From Actinomycetota bacterium (lineage in GTDB: Bacteria > Actinomycetota > Actinomycetes > Propionibacteriales > Nocardioidaceae): a DNA stretch of 6,225 bases. Location: positions 1 to 6,225 of the forward strand of contig WLIH01000176.1 in the NCBI GenBank assembly GCA_009702305.1. The letters run 5' to 3'. The notes under the pieces were generated by a model that searched no databases, was not told the DNA's origin, and saw only the letters and a program-made list of their open reading frames with translations. A program made the translations under genes and the position numbers. Positions 1 through 6,034 of this stretch are shown piece after piece. Position 1 is the stretch's first letter, and each line of letters starts with the position of its first letter.

Positions 1-2168
1 AAGAGACCGCCGAGGATGCGGACACCCTTGACCGGCCCGCCCGCGGAGGCGTTGACGACCTTGAAGGCCACCGTGCCGTTGGCGGACTTCTTCGGCACGT
101 CGAACGCCGGCACCGGGTCGGTGTCGGCCTCGTCGACCGTGGAGGCCGAGACACCCATGCCGCGGCTGGCGAACGCCGACCAGATCAGGTCGGTGTACTT
201 CGCCTTGTAGCGGAGCTCGCTCGCCTTGAGGATCGCGTCGCGCATGTCGAGCATGGTAGGCGTCGGCGGGGCGAGGGGCATGGCGTCGGTGACGAGGTGC
301 TCGGCGATGTCGCTGGCCTTGCGCTGGTTGCCGCCGACCGACTTGAGGATGGCCGTGCGCAGCGTCCAGAGGGTCGCCGTCCAGATCTCGCCGTCGGAGT
401 GCACCTCCGGACCGCTCATGTCGTAGCCGTAGTCACCGTAGGTGGCCGGGCTCTTGGCGTAGTTCCAGTTGCGGATGCCGCGGTCGGGGTCGCCGACGTA
501 CGGCGCCGTGACGGCGGTGCGGGTCAGGCCCTCCCGGAAGAGGTGGTTCATGGCGTACCAGTCGCCCCAGCCCTCACCCATCGCGCCGGACTGGCCGGTG
601 CCGAGCGAGCCCAGGCCGCCGCCGCCGACGTAGCGGTTGGACAGGCCGTGGCTGTACTCGTGCTGGATGATCGTGGAGTCGAAGTCGCCGTCGCGGGCCT
701 CGCCCTCGAAAGCGTCGTCGACGAACTCCCACAGGTACATGTTGGTGAAGCCCGGGATGCCGTCGGGCAGGGTCAGCATGTTGGCGTTGTTGCGGCCCAG
801 GGCGAGCACGGCCGAGGTGAGGTTGAGCGCGCCGGACTGGGCGCCACCGATGATCGGGTCGCCGCCGAGACCCGGCGTGCCGCCGGCCTCGTTGTTGACC
901 AGCTGGAAGTTGCCGGCCGACTCGGTGAAGCCGAACTCGTAGTACTCGTCGTGGATCCGGTTGTGGTGGTAGAAGAGGTTGACCGAGGCCGCGTCGGCGT
1001 CCTCGACGAACGATCCGGTGGCGCCGTTGCTGGTGCCCCAGGCGTCGTTGAACGCGAAGTCGAACGCGCCGGTCGGCGAGATCGTGCGGTTGTACTGGTC
1101 GGCGGCGACGAGCGGCACCGTCCAGGCCTTGGCGGCGTCCGCGTTGTTGCCGAGCAGCGTGATGCCGGGCAGGCCGACCATGCCGGTGGGGTCGAGGTAG
1201 CCGCCCGGCGACTGCTCGTTGGCGTCGAAGCTGACGACCTTGGGCTTGCCGCCCTTCTTGGCGCCCGGGTAGTTCTCGTAGATCGTGCCCTCGGCGTGCT
1301 GGACCAGCGACTTGCGGAAGAGCGGTCGGCCGGTCTCGGCGTCGACGATGATCGCCCACGCGTCGTCGATGCTCTCGATCGCCAGGACGGCGTACGCCGC
1401 GCGCGCACCCGACGGCGTCGGGAAGGCGATCTTGCGGACGTACTGCGTCGCACCGAGCACCGAGCCGCCGAAGACCTGGTAGCCGCCGAGCACCTCGCCG
1501 GTCGCCTTGGCGACGAAGCCCTTGAGGTCGGGGACCAGGCTCTTCACGACGCCACTGAGGGCCTGCGCGGGAGTGAGCTTGAAGGCGCCGCTCAGACCGG
1601 TGCTGCGCACCGAGTCACCGGCGTAGCTGACGACCCGGCCGTCGCGGTCGACGACGACGGTCATGATCGCGCCGAGACCGGACTCGATGCCGGCGAAGGT
1701 CTGCGCGAAGCTGAGGACGGTCGCGCCGATCTCGGGCAGCTCGTGGTCGCGCACGACCGCCAGGGAGGAGACATCGGCGGCGCTGAGGCCGAAGACCGCG
1801 CGGTGGGTGTCGAGCCAGCGCTGCGCGATCGCGAGCGGCTCGCCGGAGCTGGGGCCGGTGAGGGCACCGCCCACGACACCGATCATCCGCGGCGTGCCGC
1901 TGGCGTTCCACGACACCTGCGCGTCACCGAGGCGGGCGACCGCCTGGCGCTGGGCGGCCGTCGGCGCGAGCTTCGGCAGCGCCGCCCGCGAGTCGAAGGA
2001 GAGGTTGGAGGCGGCGTCACCCGCAGGCAGCACTGCCTGGGAGAGATCGCTGAGAGCGGTCAGCGGTGCTCGCTGGGGGGCACTCTGGGTCGCCGCCTGG
2101 GACAGGCTCGGGGTGGCGATGAGAGCGCCGGCGACAGCAGTCAGCAGCAGCTTGCGGGATCGGGTCAC
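1..2168 (-). CDS. Secreted M36 (fungalysin-type) zinc metallopeptidase, 3' end cut by window edge
   Basis: The minus-strand frame is open from a GTG at 2168 to the window edge (722 codons, no stop), so the C-terminus is missing. The N-terminus is a clear signal peptide: basic MTRSRK, a hydrophobic stretch, and an AxA-like end near residue 25 (SLSQAAT). Residues about 30-240 look like the N-terminal propeptide usual in M36 enzymes. The catalytic domain shows the M36 segment LFYHHNRIHDEYYEFGF (near 400-415), the zinc motif HEYSH at 503-507 followed by GLSNR, the third-ligand glutamate E532 in GEGWGDW, and PEVHSDGEIW near 587. The domain seems to end near RGMGVSAS (about 668), and a beta-rich C-terminal extension begins. 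The predicted role is extracellular protein degradation after self-removal of the propeptide. No in-frame ATG lies upstream; the ribosome site before the GTG is weak (AAGG). The family call is very secure; the start is fairly secure. Confidence 0.93.
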   Translation of the reverse strand, partial: MTRSRKLLLTAVAGALIATPSLSQAATQSAPQRAPLTALSDLSQAVLPAGDAASNLSFDSRAALPKLAPTAAQRQAVARLGDAQVSWNASGTPRMIGVVGGALTGPSSGEPLAIAQRWLDTHRAVFGLSAADVSSLAVVRDHELPEIGATVLSFAQTFAGIESGLGAIMTVVVDRDGRVVSYAGDSVRSTGLSGAFKLTPAQALSGVVKSLVPDLKGFVAKATGEVLGGYQVFGGSVLGATQYVRKIAFPTPSGARAAYAVLAIESIDDAWAIIVDAETGRPLFRKSLVQHAEGTIYENYPGAKKGGKPKVVSFDANEQSPGGYLDPTGMVGLPGITLLGNNADAAKAWTVPLVAADQYNRTISPTGAFDFAFNDAWGTSNGATGSFVEDADAASVNLFYHHNRIHDEYYEFGFTESAGNFQLVNNEAGGTPGLGGDPIIGGAQSGALNLTSAVLALGRNNANMLTLPDGIPGFTNMYLWEFVDDAFEGEARDGDFDSTIIQHEYSHGLSNRYVGGGGLGSLGTGQSGAMGEGWGDWYAMNHLFREGLTRTAVTAPYVGDPDRGIRNWNYAKSPATYGDYGYDMSGPEVHSDGEIWTATLWTLRTAILKSVGGNQRKASDIAEHLVTDAMPLAPPTPTMLDMRDAILKASELRYKAKYTDLIWSAFASRGMGVSASTVDEADTDPVPAFDVPKKSANGTVAFKVVNASAGGPVKGVRILGGL

Positions 2169-2200
2169 GGGTTGCCTTGTCGGGTCGAGTGGCTCGGTCT

Positions 2201-2218
2201 GGGCCAGGGTGATGGCCC
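2201..2218. repeat. Short inverted repeat (hairpin) upstream of the M36 protease start
   Basis: GGGCCA (2201-2206) and TGGCCC (2213-2218) are perfect 6 bp arms around a 6-nt loop. On the minus strand this would lie in the 5' leader of the protease mRNA, about 30 nt before the GTG. It could be a leader hairpin or an operator, but such short arms are common in GC-rich DNA. Confidence 0.3.
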
Positions 2219-2229
2219 CTGCCGAGTGA

Positions 2230-2250
2230 ACGATCGGTCCCCCGGATCGT
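2230..2250. repeat. 21-nt imperfect palindrome in the divergent promoter region
   Basis: ACGATC (2230-2235) and GATCGT (2245-2250) form perfect 6 bp arms around a 9-nt C-rich centre. It sits midway between the two divergent genes, where a regulator could affect both. No regulator family can be named from it. Confidence 0.3.
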
Positions 2251-2285
2251 CACGCCGCGGTCGGCTGTCGGACCTGATGTGTTCA

Positions 2286-3797
2286 ATGTCTCCTGTGCTC
2301 CTCGCCGACGTCGTGTCCACCTCCGCAGCCGTCGCCGCCACCCGCTCGCGCACGGCCAAGGTCGCTGCCCTGGCGCAGACGCTGTCGGCGGCCGCACCCG
2401 ACGAGCGCAGCGTGGTGGCGTCGTTCCTGGCCGGATCGCTGCGGCAACGACGCACCGGCCTGGGTTGGCGCTCCCTGGGCTCGCTGCCGCCAGCCGCCTC
2501 CTCCCCGTCGCTGACCGTGAGGGAGGTGGATGAGGCGTTCGCCGCGATTGCCGCCCTGGCAGGCCCCGGCTCGCAGGGCGCACGCGCGGCCGCTGTCGAG
2601 CACCTCTTCTCCCGAGCCGTCGTCGAGGAGCAGGCCTGGCTGAGCGGCGTGGTCACCGGCAACCTGCGCCAGGGAGCCCTCGACGCTCTGGTCCAGGACG
2701 CCGCTGCACGGGCCGCGGACGTGGCGCCGGCCGACGTGCGTCGGGCTGCGATGCTCGCCGGCTCGACCGTTGCTGCCGCCGTCGCAGCCCTCGACGGCGG
2801 CAGCGCCGCTCTGGCGTCGTTCCGGCTCGAGGTGGGTCGGCCGGTGCTGCCGATGCTCGCCTCGACGGCACCCGGGATCGAGGAGGCCTTCGCCAAGGCC
2901 GGCGGCGGGACGCTCGCGGTCGACACCAAGCTCGACGGCATCCGGATCCAGGTGCACCGCTCCGGCGACGCGGTCCAGATCGTGACCAGGACGCTCGAGG
3001 ACATCACGGCCCGGCTGCCCGAGGTCGTCGACATCGTGCGCGCGCTGCCGTTGACGTCGGTGGTGCTCGACGGCGAGGCGCTGGCGCTCGGCCCCGACGG
3101 GCGACCCCGCCCCTTCCAGGAGACGGCGTCGCGCACGGCACAAGCCGCCGGACAGAGCGTCACGCCGTTCTTCTTCGACCTGCTCCACCTCGACGGTCGC
3201 GACCTGCTGGACTCACCCGGCTCCGCGCGGCTGGCAGCGTTGGCCTCGGTCGTGCCGCCGGCGTACCTCGTGCCGCGCTTGGTCACGGCGTCGGTCGAGG
3301 AGGCGGCGGCGTTCTCCACCTCGGCTCTCGCTGCCGGACACGAAGGCGTCGTCGTCAAGGACCTCGCTGCCGGCTACGACGCCGGGCGTCGAGGAGCCGC
3401 CTGGGTGAAGGTCAAGCCGGTGCACACCCTCGACCTGGTCGTGCTCGCCGTCGAGTGGGGCTCGGGCCGACGCTCGGGACTGCTGTCCAACATCCACCTC
3501 GGCGCCCTAGATCCTGACGGCGGGTTCGTGATGCTCGGCAAGACGTTCAAAGGTCTTTCAGACCAACTCCTCCAGTGGCAGACGAGACGCTTCACCGAGC
3601 TCATGGTTGACGACAGCGGATGGGTCGTTACCGTGCGTCCGGAACAGGTGGTCGAGATCGCGTTCGACGGGGTGCAGCGATCGTCTCGATACCCAGGTGG
3701 CGTCGCCCTGCGGTTCGCGCGGGTGGTGCGTTATCGGGACGACAAGACTGCAGATGAGGCGGACACGATCGACGACGTCAGGGCTTTTCTTCCATGA
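2286..3797 (+). CDS. ligB: ATP-dependent DNA ligase, LigB type, with a replaced 3' end
   Basis: 503 residues, close to mycobacterial LigB as I recall it (about 507). It seals nicks in duplex DNA through a ligase-AMP intermediate. An N-terminal DNA-binding domain comes first. The nucleotidyltransferase motifs follow: KLDGIR with nucleophile K215, FFFDLLHLDG (295-304), EGVVVK (353-358) and WVKVKP (373-378). The OB-domain end has [12 protein letters not shown] (476-487) as motif VI. All key residues are present, so the enzyme is probably active. ATG 2286 is chosen; ATG 2277 and GTG 2295 are in frame, and GTG 2295 matches the usual family start (LLADVV...). None has a strong ribosome site. Codons up to about residue 407 are almost all G/C-ending. 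From there to the stop many end in A/T, and the last 87 codons have a divergent second copy at 5680-5946. The C-terminus therefore appears foreign and fused in frame. Confidence 0.92.
   Translation: MSPVLLADVVSTSAAVAATRSRTAKVAALAQTLSAAAPDERSVVASFLAGSLRQRRTGLGWRSLGSLPPAASSPSLTVREVDEAFAAIAALAGPGSQGARAAAVEHLFSRAVVEEQAWLSGVVTGNLRQGALDALVQDAAARAADVAPADVRRAAMLAGSTVAAAVAALDGGSAALASFRLEVGRPVLPMLASTAPGIEEAFAKAGGGTLAVDTKLDGIRIQVHRSGDAVQIVTRTLEDITARLPEVVDIVRALPLTSVVLDGEALALGPDGRPRPFQETASRTAQAAGQSVTPFFFDLLHLDGRDLLDSPGSARLAALASVVPPAYLVPRLVTASVEEAAAFSTSALAAGHEGVVVKDLAAGYDAGRRGAAWVKVKPVHTLDLVVLAVEWGSGRRSGLLSNIHLGALDPDGGFVMLGKTFKGLSDQLLQWQTRRFTELMVDDSGWVVTVRPEQVVEIAFDGVQRSSRYPGGVALRFARVVRYRDDKTADEADTIDDVRAFLP
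3534..3550 (+). repeat. Left copy of the 17 bp direct repeat (putative left attachment core)
   Basis: CTCGGCAAGACGTTCAA, identical to 5680-5696. It encodes L-G-K-T-F-K, a conserved ligase motif, in the same reading frame at both sites. After base 3550 the copies diverge (AGGTCT here, GGGGAT at the right). Confidence 0.8.
3551..3797 (+). other. Element-derived replacement 3' end of ligB
   Basis: This segment supplies the last part of the ligase OB domain. In the hand alignment from L417, 65 of 87 residues match the orphan copy at 5680-5946. The C-terminal half is much better conserved ([13 protein letters not shown] and [12 protein letters not shown]) than residues 424-450. 25 of the 87 codons end in A or T, against 5 of 88 in the orphan copy. 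This marks the segment as the incoming version and the orphan as native. It ends in FLP rather than LAAR. Confidence 0.75.
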
Positions 3798-3880
3798 AGG
3801 TGAGCAACTCCGGCGCACACCTGACTACCCGTGGCAGGATCCCCGTTGAGATATCCACACCGCGCGGAAGGAAGCCTTGA
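3798..3880 (+). promoter_or_regulatory. Gap between ligB and the DUF262 gene, with a strong ribosome binding site
   Basis: GGAAGGAAG at 3866-3874 lies 6 nt before the ATG at 3881, a good Shine-Dalgarno sequence. An in-frame TGA directly precedes the ATG (3878-3880), so the start cannot lie further upstream. I see no clear promoter boxes and no hairpin plus T-run terminator after ligB. Read-through from ligB is therefore possible, and a weak own promoter cannot be excluded. Confidence 0.55.
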
Positions 3881-4987
3881 ATGCCGAGCTTGGAGGACGA
3901 GATCGCCGAGCGTCGACGCGACATCTTCACCGACGCATACAGCATGTCGATCGGCGAGATCACCAACCTTTACCGCGACGGCGAGTTGGACGTTCACCCC
4001 GAGTTTCAACGGATCTTCCGATGGGACGACCTCCAGAAGACGCGGCTCATCGAGAGCCTCCTTCTCGGGATTCCCCTTCCGTCGATCTTCGTTGCGCAGA
4101 CCGAGGACGGCGCCTGGGACGTGGTTGACGGCGTCCAGCGGTTGAGCACCATCCTTCAGTTTCAAGGTCTTCTGAAGGACGACGAAGAGCAAGTGGTTCC
4201 GCCTCTAGTGCTGAATGGCACCCAACTGCTGCCCTCACTCGCGGGAAAGGTCTGGGAGTCCGAGGATGTGGCCATCTCACTCACCCAGGCGCAACGCTTG
4301 GACCTTAAGCGAGCAAAGCTGGACTTGAAGATCGTTAAGCGCGAGTCAAGCGCCGAGAGTAAGTACGACTTGTTCCAGCGCCTCAACTCCTACGGATCTC
4401 AGGCCACCCCGCAAGAGGTTCGCAGTTGCATCCTGATCGGGACTGATAGGTCGTTCTACACCTGGCTTCGCGAATTGGCTGAAAGCGAGGATTTCCTCTC
4501 GACCCTGGCCCTGAGCGAGCGACTGATCTCCGAGCAGTACAACTACGAACTTGCTCTGCGGTTCATTGTCCTCCGTCGCGCAGATGCCGCGACAATTGCC
4601 AGCATCGGTAACCTCGGTGAGTTCCTGACAGCTCAATCAGTCAACCTGGCGCTCGATCCAAGCTTTGACAGGGCTGGAGAGCGCGAAGCCTTCCTGAAGA
4701 CATTCAGACTCTTGAACGAAACCTCAGGCGACAGCGCATTCAAGAGATGGAGCGGCACGAAGGACAAGTTCGAGGGAGCCTTCCTGAACACCGCTTTTGA
4801 GGTGATAGGGATGGGGCTCGGCCACAACATTGACGCTTACTCCGCCGCGGATGAAACGACCGCGGTCGAGCGAGCGAAGGAGTTCTGGCTCGACCAGCGG
4901 TATGCGGCCGGATTCGCGACCGGAGTCCGCGCCGACACTCGAATGGCTCGAACCGTGCCCCTGGGCAGGGATCTGTTCGCGCGATAG
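3881..4987 (+). CDS. DUF262 domain protein (GmrSD-N-like), partner of a HEPN protein
   Basis: 368 residues, complete. The N-terminal half carries the DUF262 signature in order: PEFQRIFRW (40-48), the helix LIESLLLGIPLPSIF (56-70), DGVQRLST (83-90) and LFQRLNSYGSQATPQEVR (164-181). DUF262 domains resemble the ParB/Srx fold. They form the NTPase or sensing part of GmrSD and SspE, which act against phages with modified DNA. In this protein the usual DGQQR motif reads DGVQR. The C-terminal half (about 190-368) looks helical and shows no DUF1524 HNH nuclease, so the protein is not a complete GmrSD enzyme. The likely effector is the HEPN protein 15 nt downstream. No signal peptide or membrane segment is seen, so it should be cytoplasmic. 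It is less GC-rich than ligB, in keeping with transfer. The domain call is secure; the defence role is inferred. Confidence 0.88.
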   Translation: MPSLEDEIAERRRDIFTDAYSMSIGEITNLYRDGELDVHPEFQRIFRWDDLQKTRLIESLLLGIPLPSIFVAQTEDGAWDVVDGVQRLSTILQFQGLLKDDEEQVVPPLVLNGTQLLPSLAGKVWESEDVAISLTQAQRLDLKRAKLDLKIVKRESSAESKYDLFQRLNSYGSQATPQEVRSCILIGTDRSFYTWLRELAESEDFLSTLALSERLISEQYNYELALRFIVLRRADAATIASIGNLGEFLTAQSVNLALDPSFDRAGEREAFLKTFRLLNETSGDSAFKRWSGTKDKFEGAFLNTAFEVIGMGLGHNIDAYSAADETTAVERAKEFWLDQRYAAGFATGVRADTRMARTVPLGRDLFAR

Positions 4988-4994
4988 GGAGGGG
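4988..4994 (+). promoter_or_regulatory. Ribosome binding site of the HEPN gene
   Basis: GGAGGGG immediately follows the DUF262 stop codon and lies 8 nt before the ATG at 5003. It fixes the HEPN start and supports translation from the same mRNA as DUF262. Confidence 0.75.
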
Positions 4995-5002
4995 CCGACC
5001 GC

Positions 5003-5641
5003 ATGGCTACCCTCGCCGAGCAGTTTGTTGATGACCTCGACGCCGACCTCGCAAAGCGTCGACGCGAACTGATCGACCTACGCCTCATGATCAGTTCAGG
5101 AACGGGTTCACGCCTTGCGATGCTCGGCCGGACTTGTCAGGTCATGGCCTACGCGCATTGGGAAGGTTTCGTCAAGCACGCGCTCCAGACTTACCTGGAA
5201 TACATAGTCATGCTCCAACCAAAGCTTGGCGACCTACGACTAGAACTGCAGGCGCTTTCAGTAAGGCACGCGATGCGATTGGCAGTGGCCCCGGAACGTG
5301 ATATCGCCCAGTTGGCCTTGCTAATCCCTAGCCTCGACGCGCGTGCGAACGACGTGTTCGTGGTCGACCCGAAAGAGATCATTCGTTCGGGCAATCTCAC
5401 TGCAGACACGCTCCGGGTGCTACTCGGCTGTAGCGGCCTCCAGTTTGGCGCGATCTACCAAGCCCGAGAGAACTACATCGACTCCGTTATCTGCGGGCGC
5501 CGGCATCGTGTCGCTCACGGTAGTTGGCAGCCGGTCACACCAACGGAAGCGAGGGACCTACTTGCTGACGTGATGTCGCTATGCCAAGAGATCAACGATC
5601 AGGTTCAGACCGCCGTGGTGTATGAGCACTACAGGATCTAG
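5003..5641 (+). CDS. HEPN-domain protein, MAE_28990/MAE_18760-like, predicted RNase effector
   Basis: 212 residues, complete. It is mostly helical, with no signal peptide or membrane segment. An N-terminal coiled-coil-like helix (about 5-30) is followed by [20 protein letters not shown] (49-68), typical of the MAE_28990/MAE_18760-like HEPN family. Near the C-terminus, GRRHRVAHG carries the HEPN catalytic motif RxxxxH (R167 to H172), preceded by the helix [15 protein letters not shown] proteins with this motif are usually metal-independent RNases found in toxin-antitoxin, abortive-infection and CRISPR systems. The gene starts 15 nt after the DUF262 stop with a strong ribosome site, so the two are probably one operon and one functional pair. 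As I recall, HEPN surveys noted such families beside DUF262 genes. Whether it cuts RNA, and what triggers it, is inference. Confidence 0.85.
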   Translation: MATLAEQFVDDLDADLAKRRRELIDLRLMISSGTGSRLAMLGRTCQVMAYAHWEGFVKHALQTYLEYIVMLQPKLGDLRLELQALSVRHAMRLAVAPERDIAQLALLIPSLDARANDVFVVDPKEIIRSGNLTADTLRVLLGCSGLQFGAIYQARENYIDSVICGRRHRVAHGSWQPVTPTEARDLLADVMSLCQEINDQVQTAVVYEHYRI

Positions 5642-5673
5642 TTCGAGCCCCGCGCCAGTTCGCGCCTACTGAA

Positions 5674-5693
5674 AACGTCCTCGGCAAGACGTT
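5674..5693 (+). repeat. Inverted arms around an 8-nt spacer at the right junction (possible recombinase core)
   Basis: AACGTC (5674-5679) and GACGTT (5688-5693) are perfect inverted 6 bp arms around CTCGGCAA (5680-5687). The left arm lies in element sequence just outside the direct repeat; the right arm lies inside it. Tyrosine recombinase core sites have this form: short inverted arms flanking a 6-8 bp crossover region. At the left junction only the right arm is present, because GTGATG precedes the core there. Confidence 0.45.
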
Positions 5694-5696
5694 CAA
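5680..5696 (+). repeat. Right copy of the 17 bp direct repeat (putative right attachment core)
   Basis: Identical to 3534-3550. Homology with ligB starts exactly here: the preceding codons (CCT ACT GAA AAC GTC) do not match the ligase codons before the left copy (GGC GGG TTC GTG ATG). This marks the right boundary of the insertion. Confidence 0.8.
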
Positions 5697-5946
5697 GGGG
5701 ATGACCGACGACATGCTGAGCTGGCAGACCTCACGCTTCCTGGAGTTGGAGACCTCGCGCTCGGCGTACGTCGTCCACGTCCGGCCCGAGCAGGTCGTCG
5801 AGATCGCCTTCGACGGCCTGCAGGCCTCGACCCGTTACCCCGGTGGGCTCGCGCTGCGCTTCGCCCGGGTGGTGCGCTATCGCGACGACAAGACCGCGGA
5901 CGAGGCGGACACGATCGACGTCGTCCGCGCGCTCGCAGCCCGCTGA
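5680..5946 (+). pseudogene. ligB: Displaced native 3' end of ligB (orphan C-terminal fragment)
   Basis: The frame from 5680 to the TGA at 5944-5946 encodes 88 residues starting [13 protein letters not shown] and ending VVRALAAR. They align from end to end with the last 87 residues of the intact ligase (65 identical), including [13 protein letters not shown] and motif [14 protein letters not shown]. It has no N-terminal or nucleotidyltransferase part. The only internal start, ATG 5701, has its purine-rich stretch directly against it, so translation is unlikely. Codon use is host-like (5 of 88 codons end in A/T), so this is best read as the original end of the chromosomal ligase gene, cut off by the insertion. 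The frame has no internal stop or frameshift, which suggests the event is fairly recent. Confidence 0.85.
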
Positions 5947-6034
5947 CGTTCCACAGGCCGGTCTGGGTGGCGTCCCGTCCCCGGCAGCGGCGAGCGGCCT
6001 GGCGACCTCGGCGCATGCGAGATTCCCTGGGGAC
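5947..6034 (+). other. Gap between the ligB remnant and the DUF222 gene
   Basis: CAGGCCG (5954-5960) and CGGCCTG (5995-6001) are perfect 7 bp inverted arms with a 34-nt spacer, too far apart and without a T-run to be a convincing terminator. CGCATGCG (6012-6019) is a perfect 8 bp palindrome about 16 bp before the next start. No promoter boxes are recognised. Confidence 0.3.

Larger units (their letters stand above)
2169..2285. promoter_or_regulatory. Divergent intergenic region between the M36 protease and ligB
   Basis: This 117 bp gap must contain the start signals for both divergent genes. I see no convincing -35/-10 pair on either strand and no strong Shine-Dalgarno sequence before ligB. 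Two short inverted repeats lie in it and are listed separately. The promoter role is inferred from gene orientation only. Confidence 0.5.
3534..5679 (+). mobile_element. 2146 bp inserted unit: replacement ligB 3' end plus DUF262-HEPN cargo
   Basis: The unit runs from the first base of the left 17 bp repeat to the base before the right one. In order it contains a foreign ligB 3' end (3534-3797), an 83 bp gap, a DUF262 gene, a HEPN gene, and a 38 bp tail. Its codon and base use is less GC-rich than the flanks. The layout is what one crossover between a circular molecule and ligB at the shared core would leave: a reconstituted target gene on the left and the displaced native 3' end on the right. 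No integrase, transposase or resolvase gene is present inside, so movement would need a recombinase supplied in trans, or the event was a recombination between related DNAs. The boundaries are seen; the mobility is inferred. Confidence 0.7.

Noticed and set aside
574..1453. Minus-strand frames of 261 and 226 codons within the protease gene
   Set aside because: They are out-of-frame readings of the M36 gene with Arg/Ser-rich composition. The correct frame carries HEYSH and GEGWGDW.
297..2285. Very long upstream extension of the ligase frame (open from 297)
   Set aside because: It lies antisense to the M36 protease, has low-complexity Val/Ala/Arg/Asp composition typical of GC-rich shadow frames, and LigB proteins begin at the LLADVV segment.
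2165..3358. Long minus-strand frame opposite ligB (397 codons)
   Set aside because: It is the shadow of the ligase: Ser/Arg/Ala-rich with no recognisable domain, while the plus strand shows all ligase motifs.
3881..4987. Complete GmrSD type IV restriction enzyme
   Set aside because: The C-terminal half has no HNH (DUF1524) motif, and the protein is much shorter than fused GmrSD enzymes.
5701..5946. Independent small gene of 81 codons starting at ATG 5701
   Set aside because: The homology begins upstream at 5680, the sequence matches the ligase C-terminus throughout, and the spacing to the purine stretch is unsuitable. A gene remnant explains it better.
3534..5946. Simple local duplication of the ligB 3' end
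   Set aside because: The two ends differ at 22 of 87 residues and strongly in third-position base use. They therefore have separate origins, not a recent copying event.
5954..6001. Terminator after the ligB remnant
   Set aside because: The 7 bp arms are 34 nt apart and no T-run follows.
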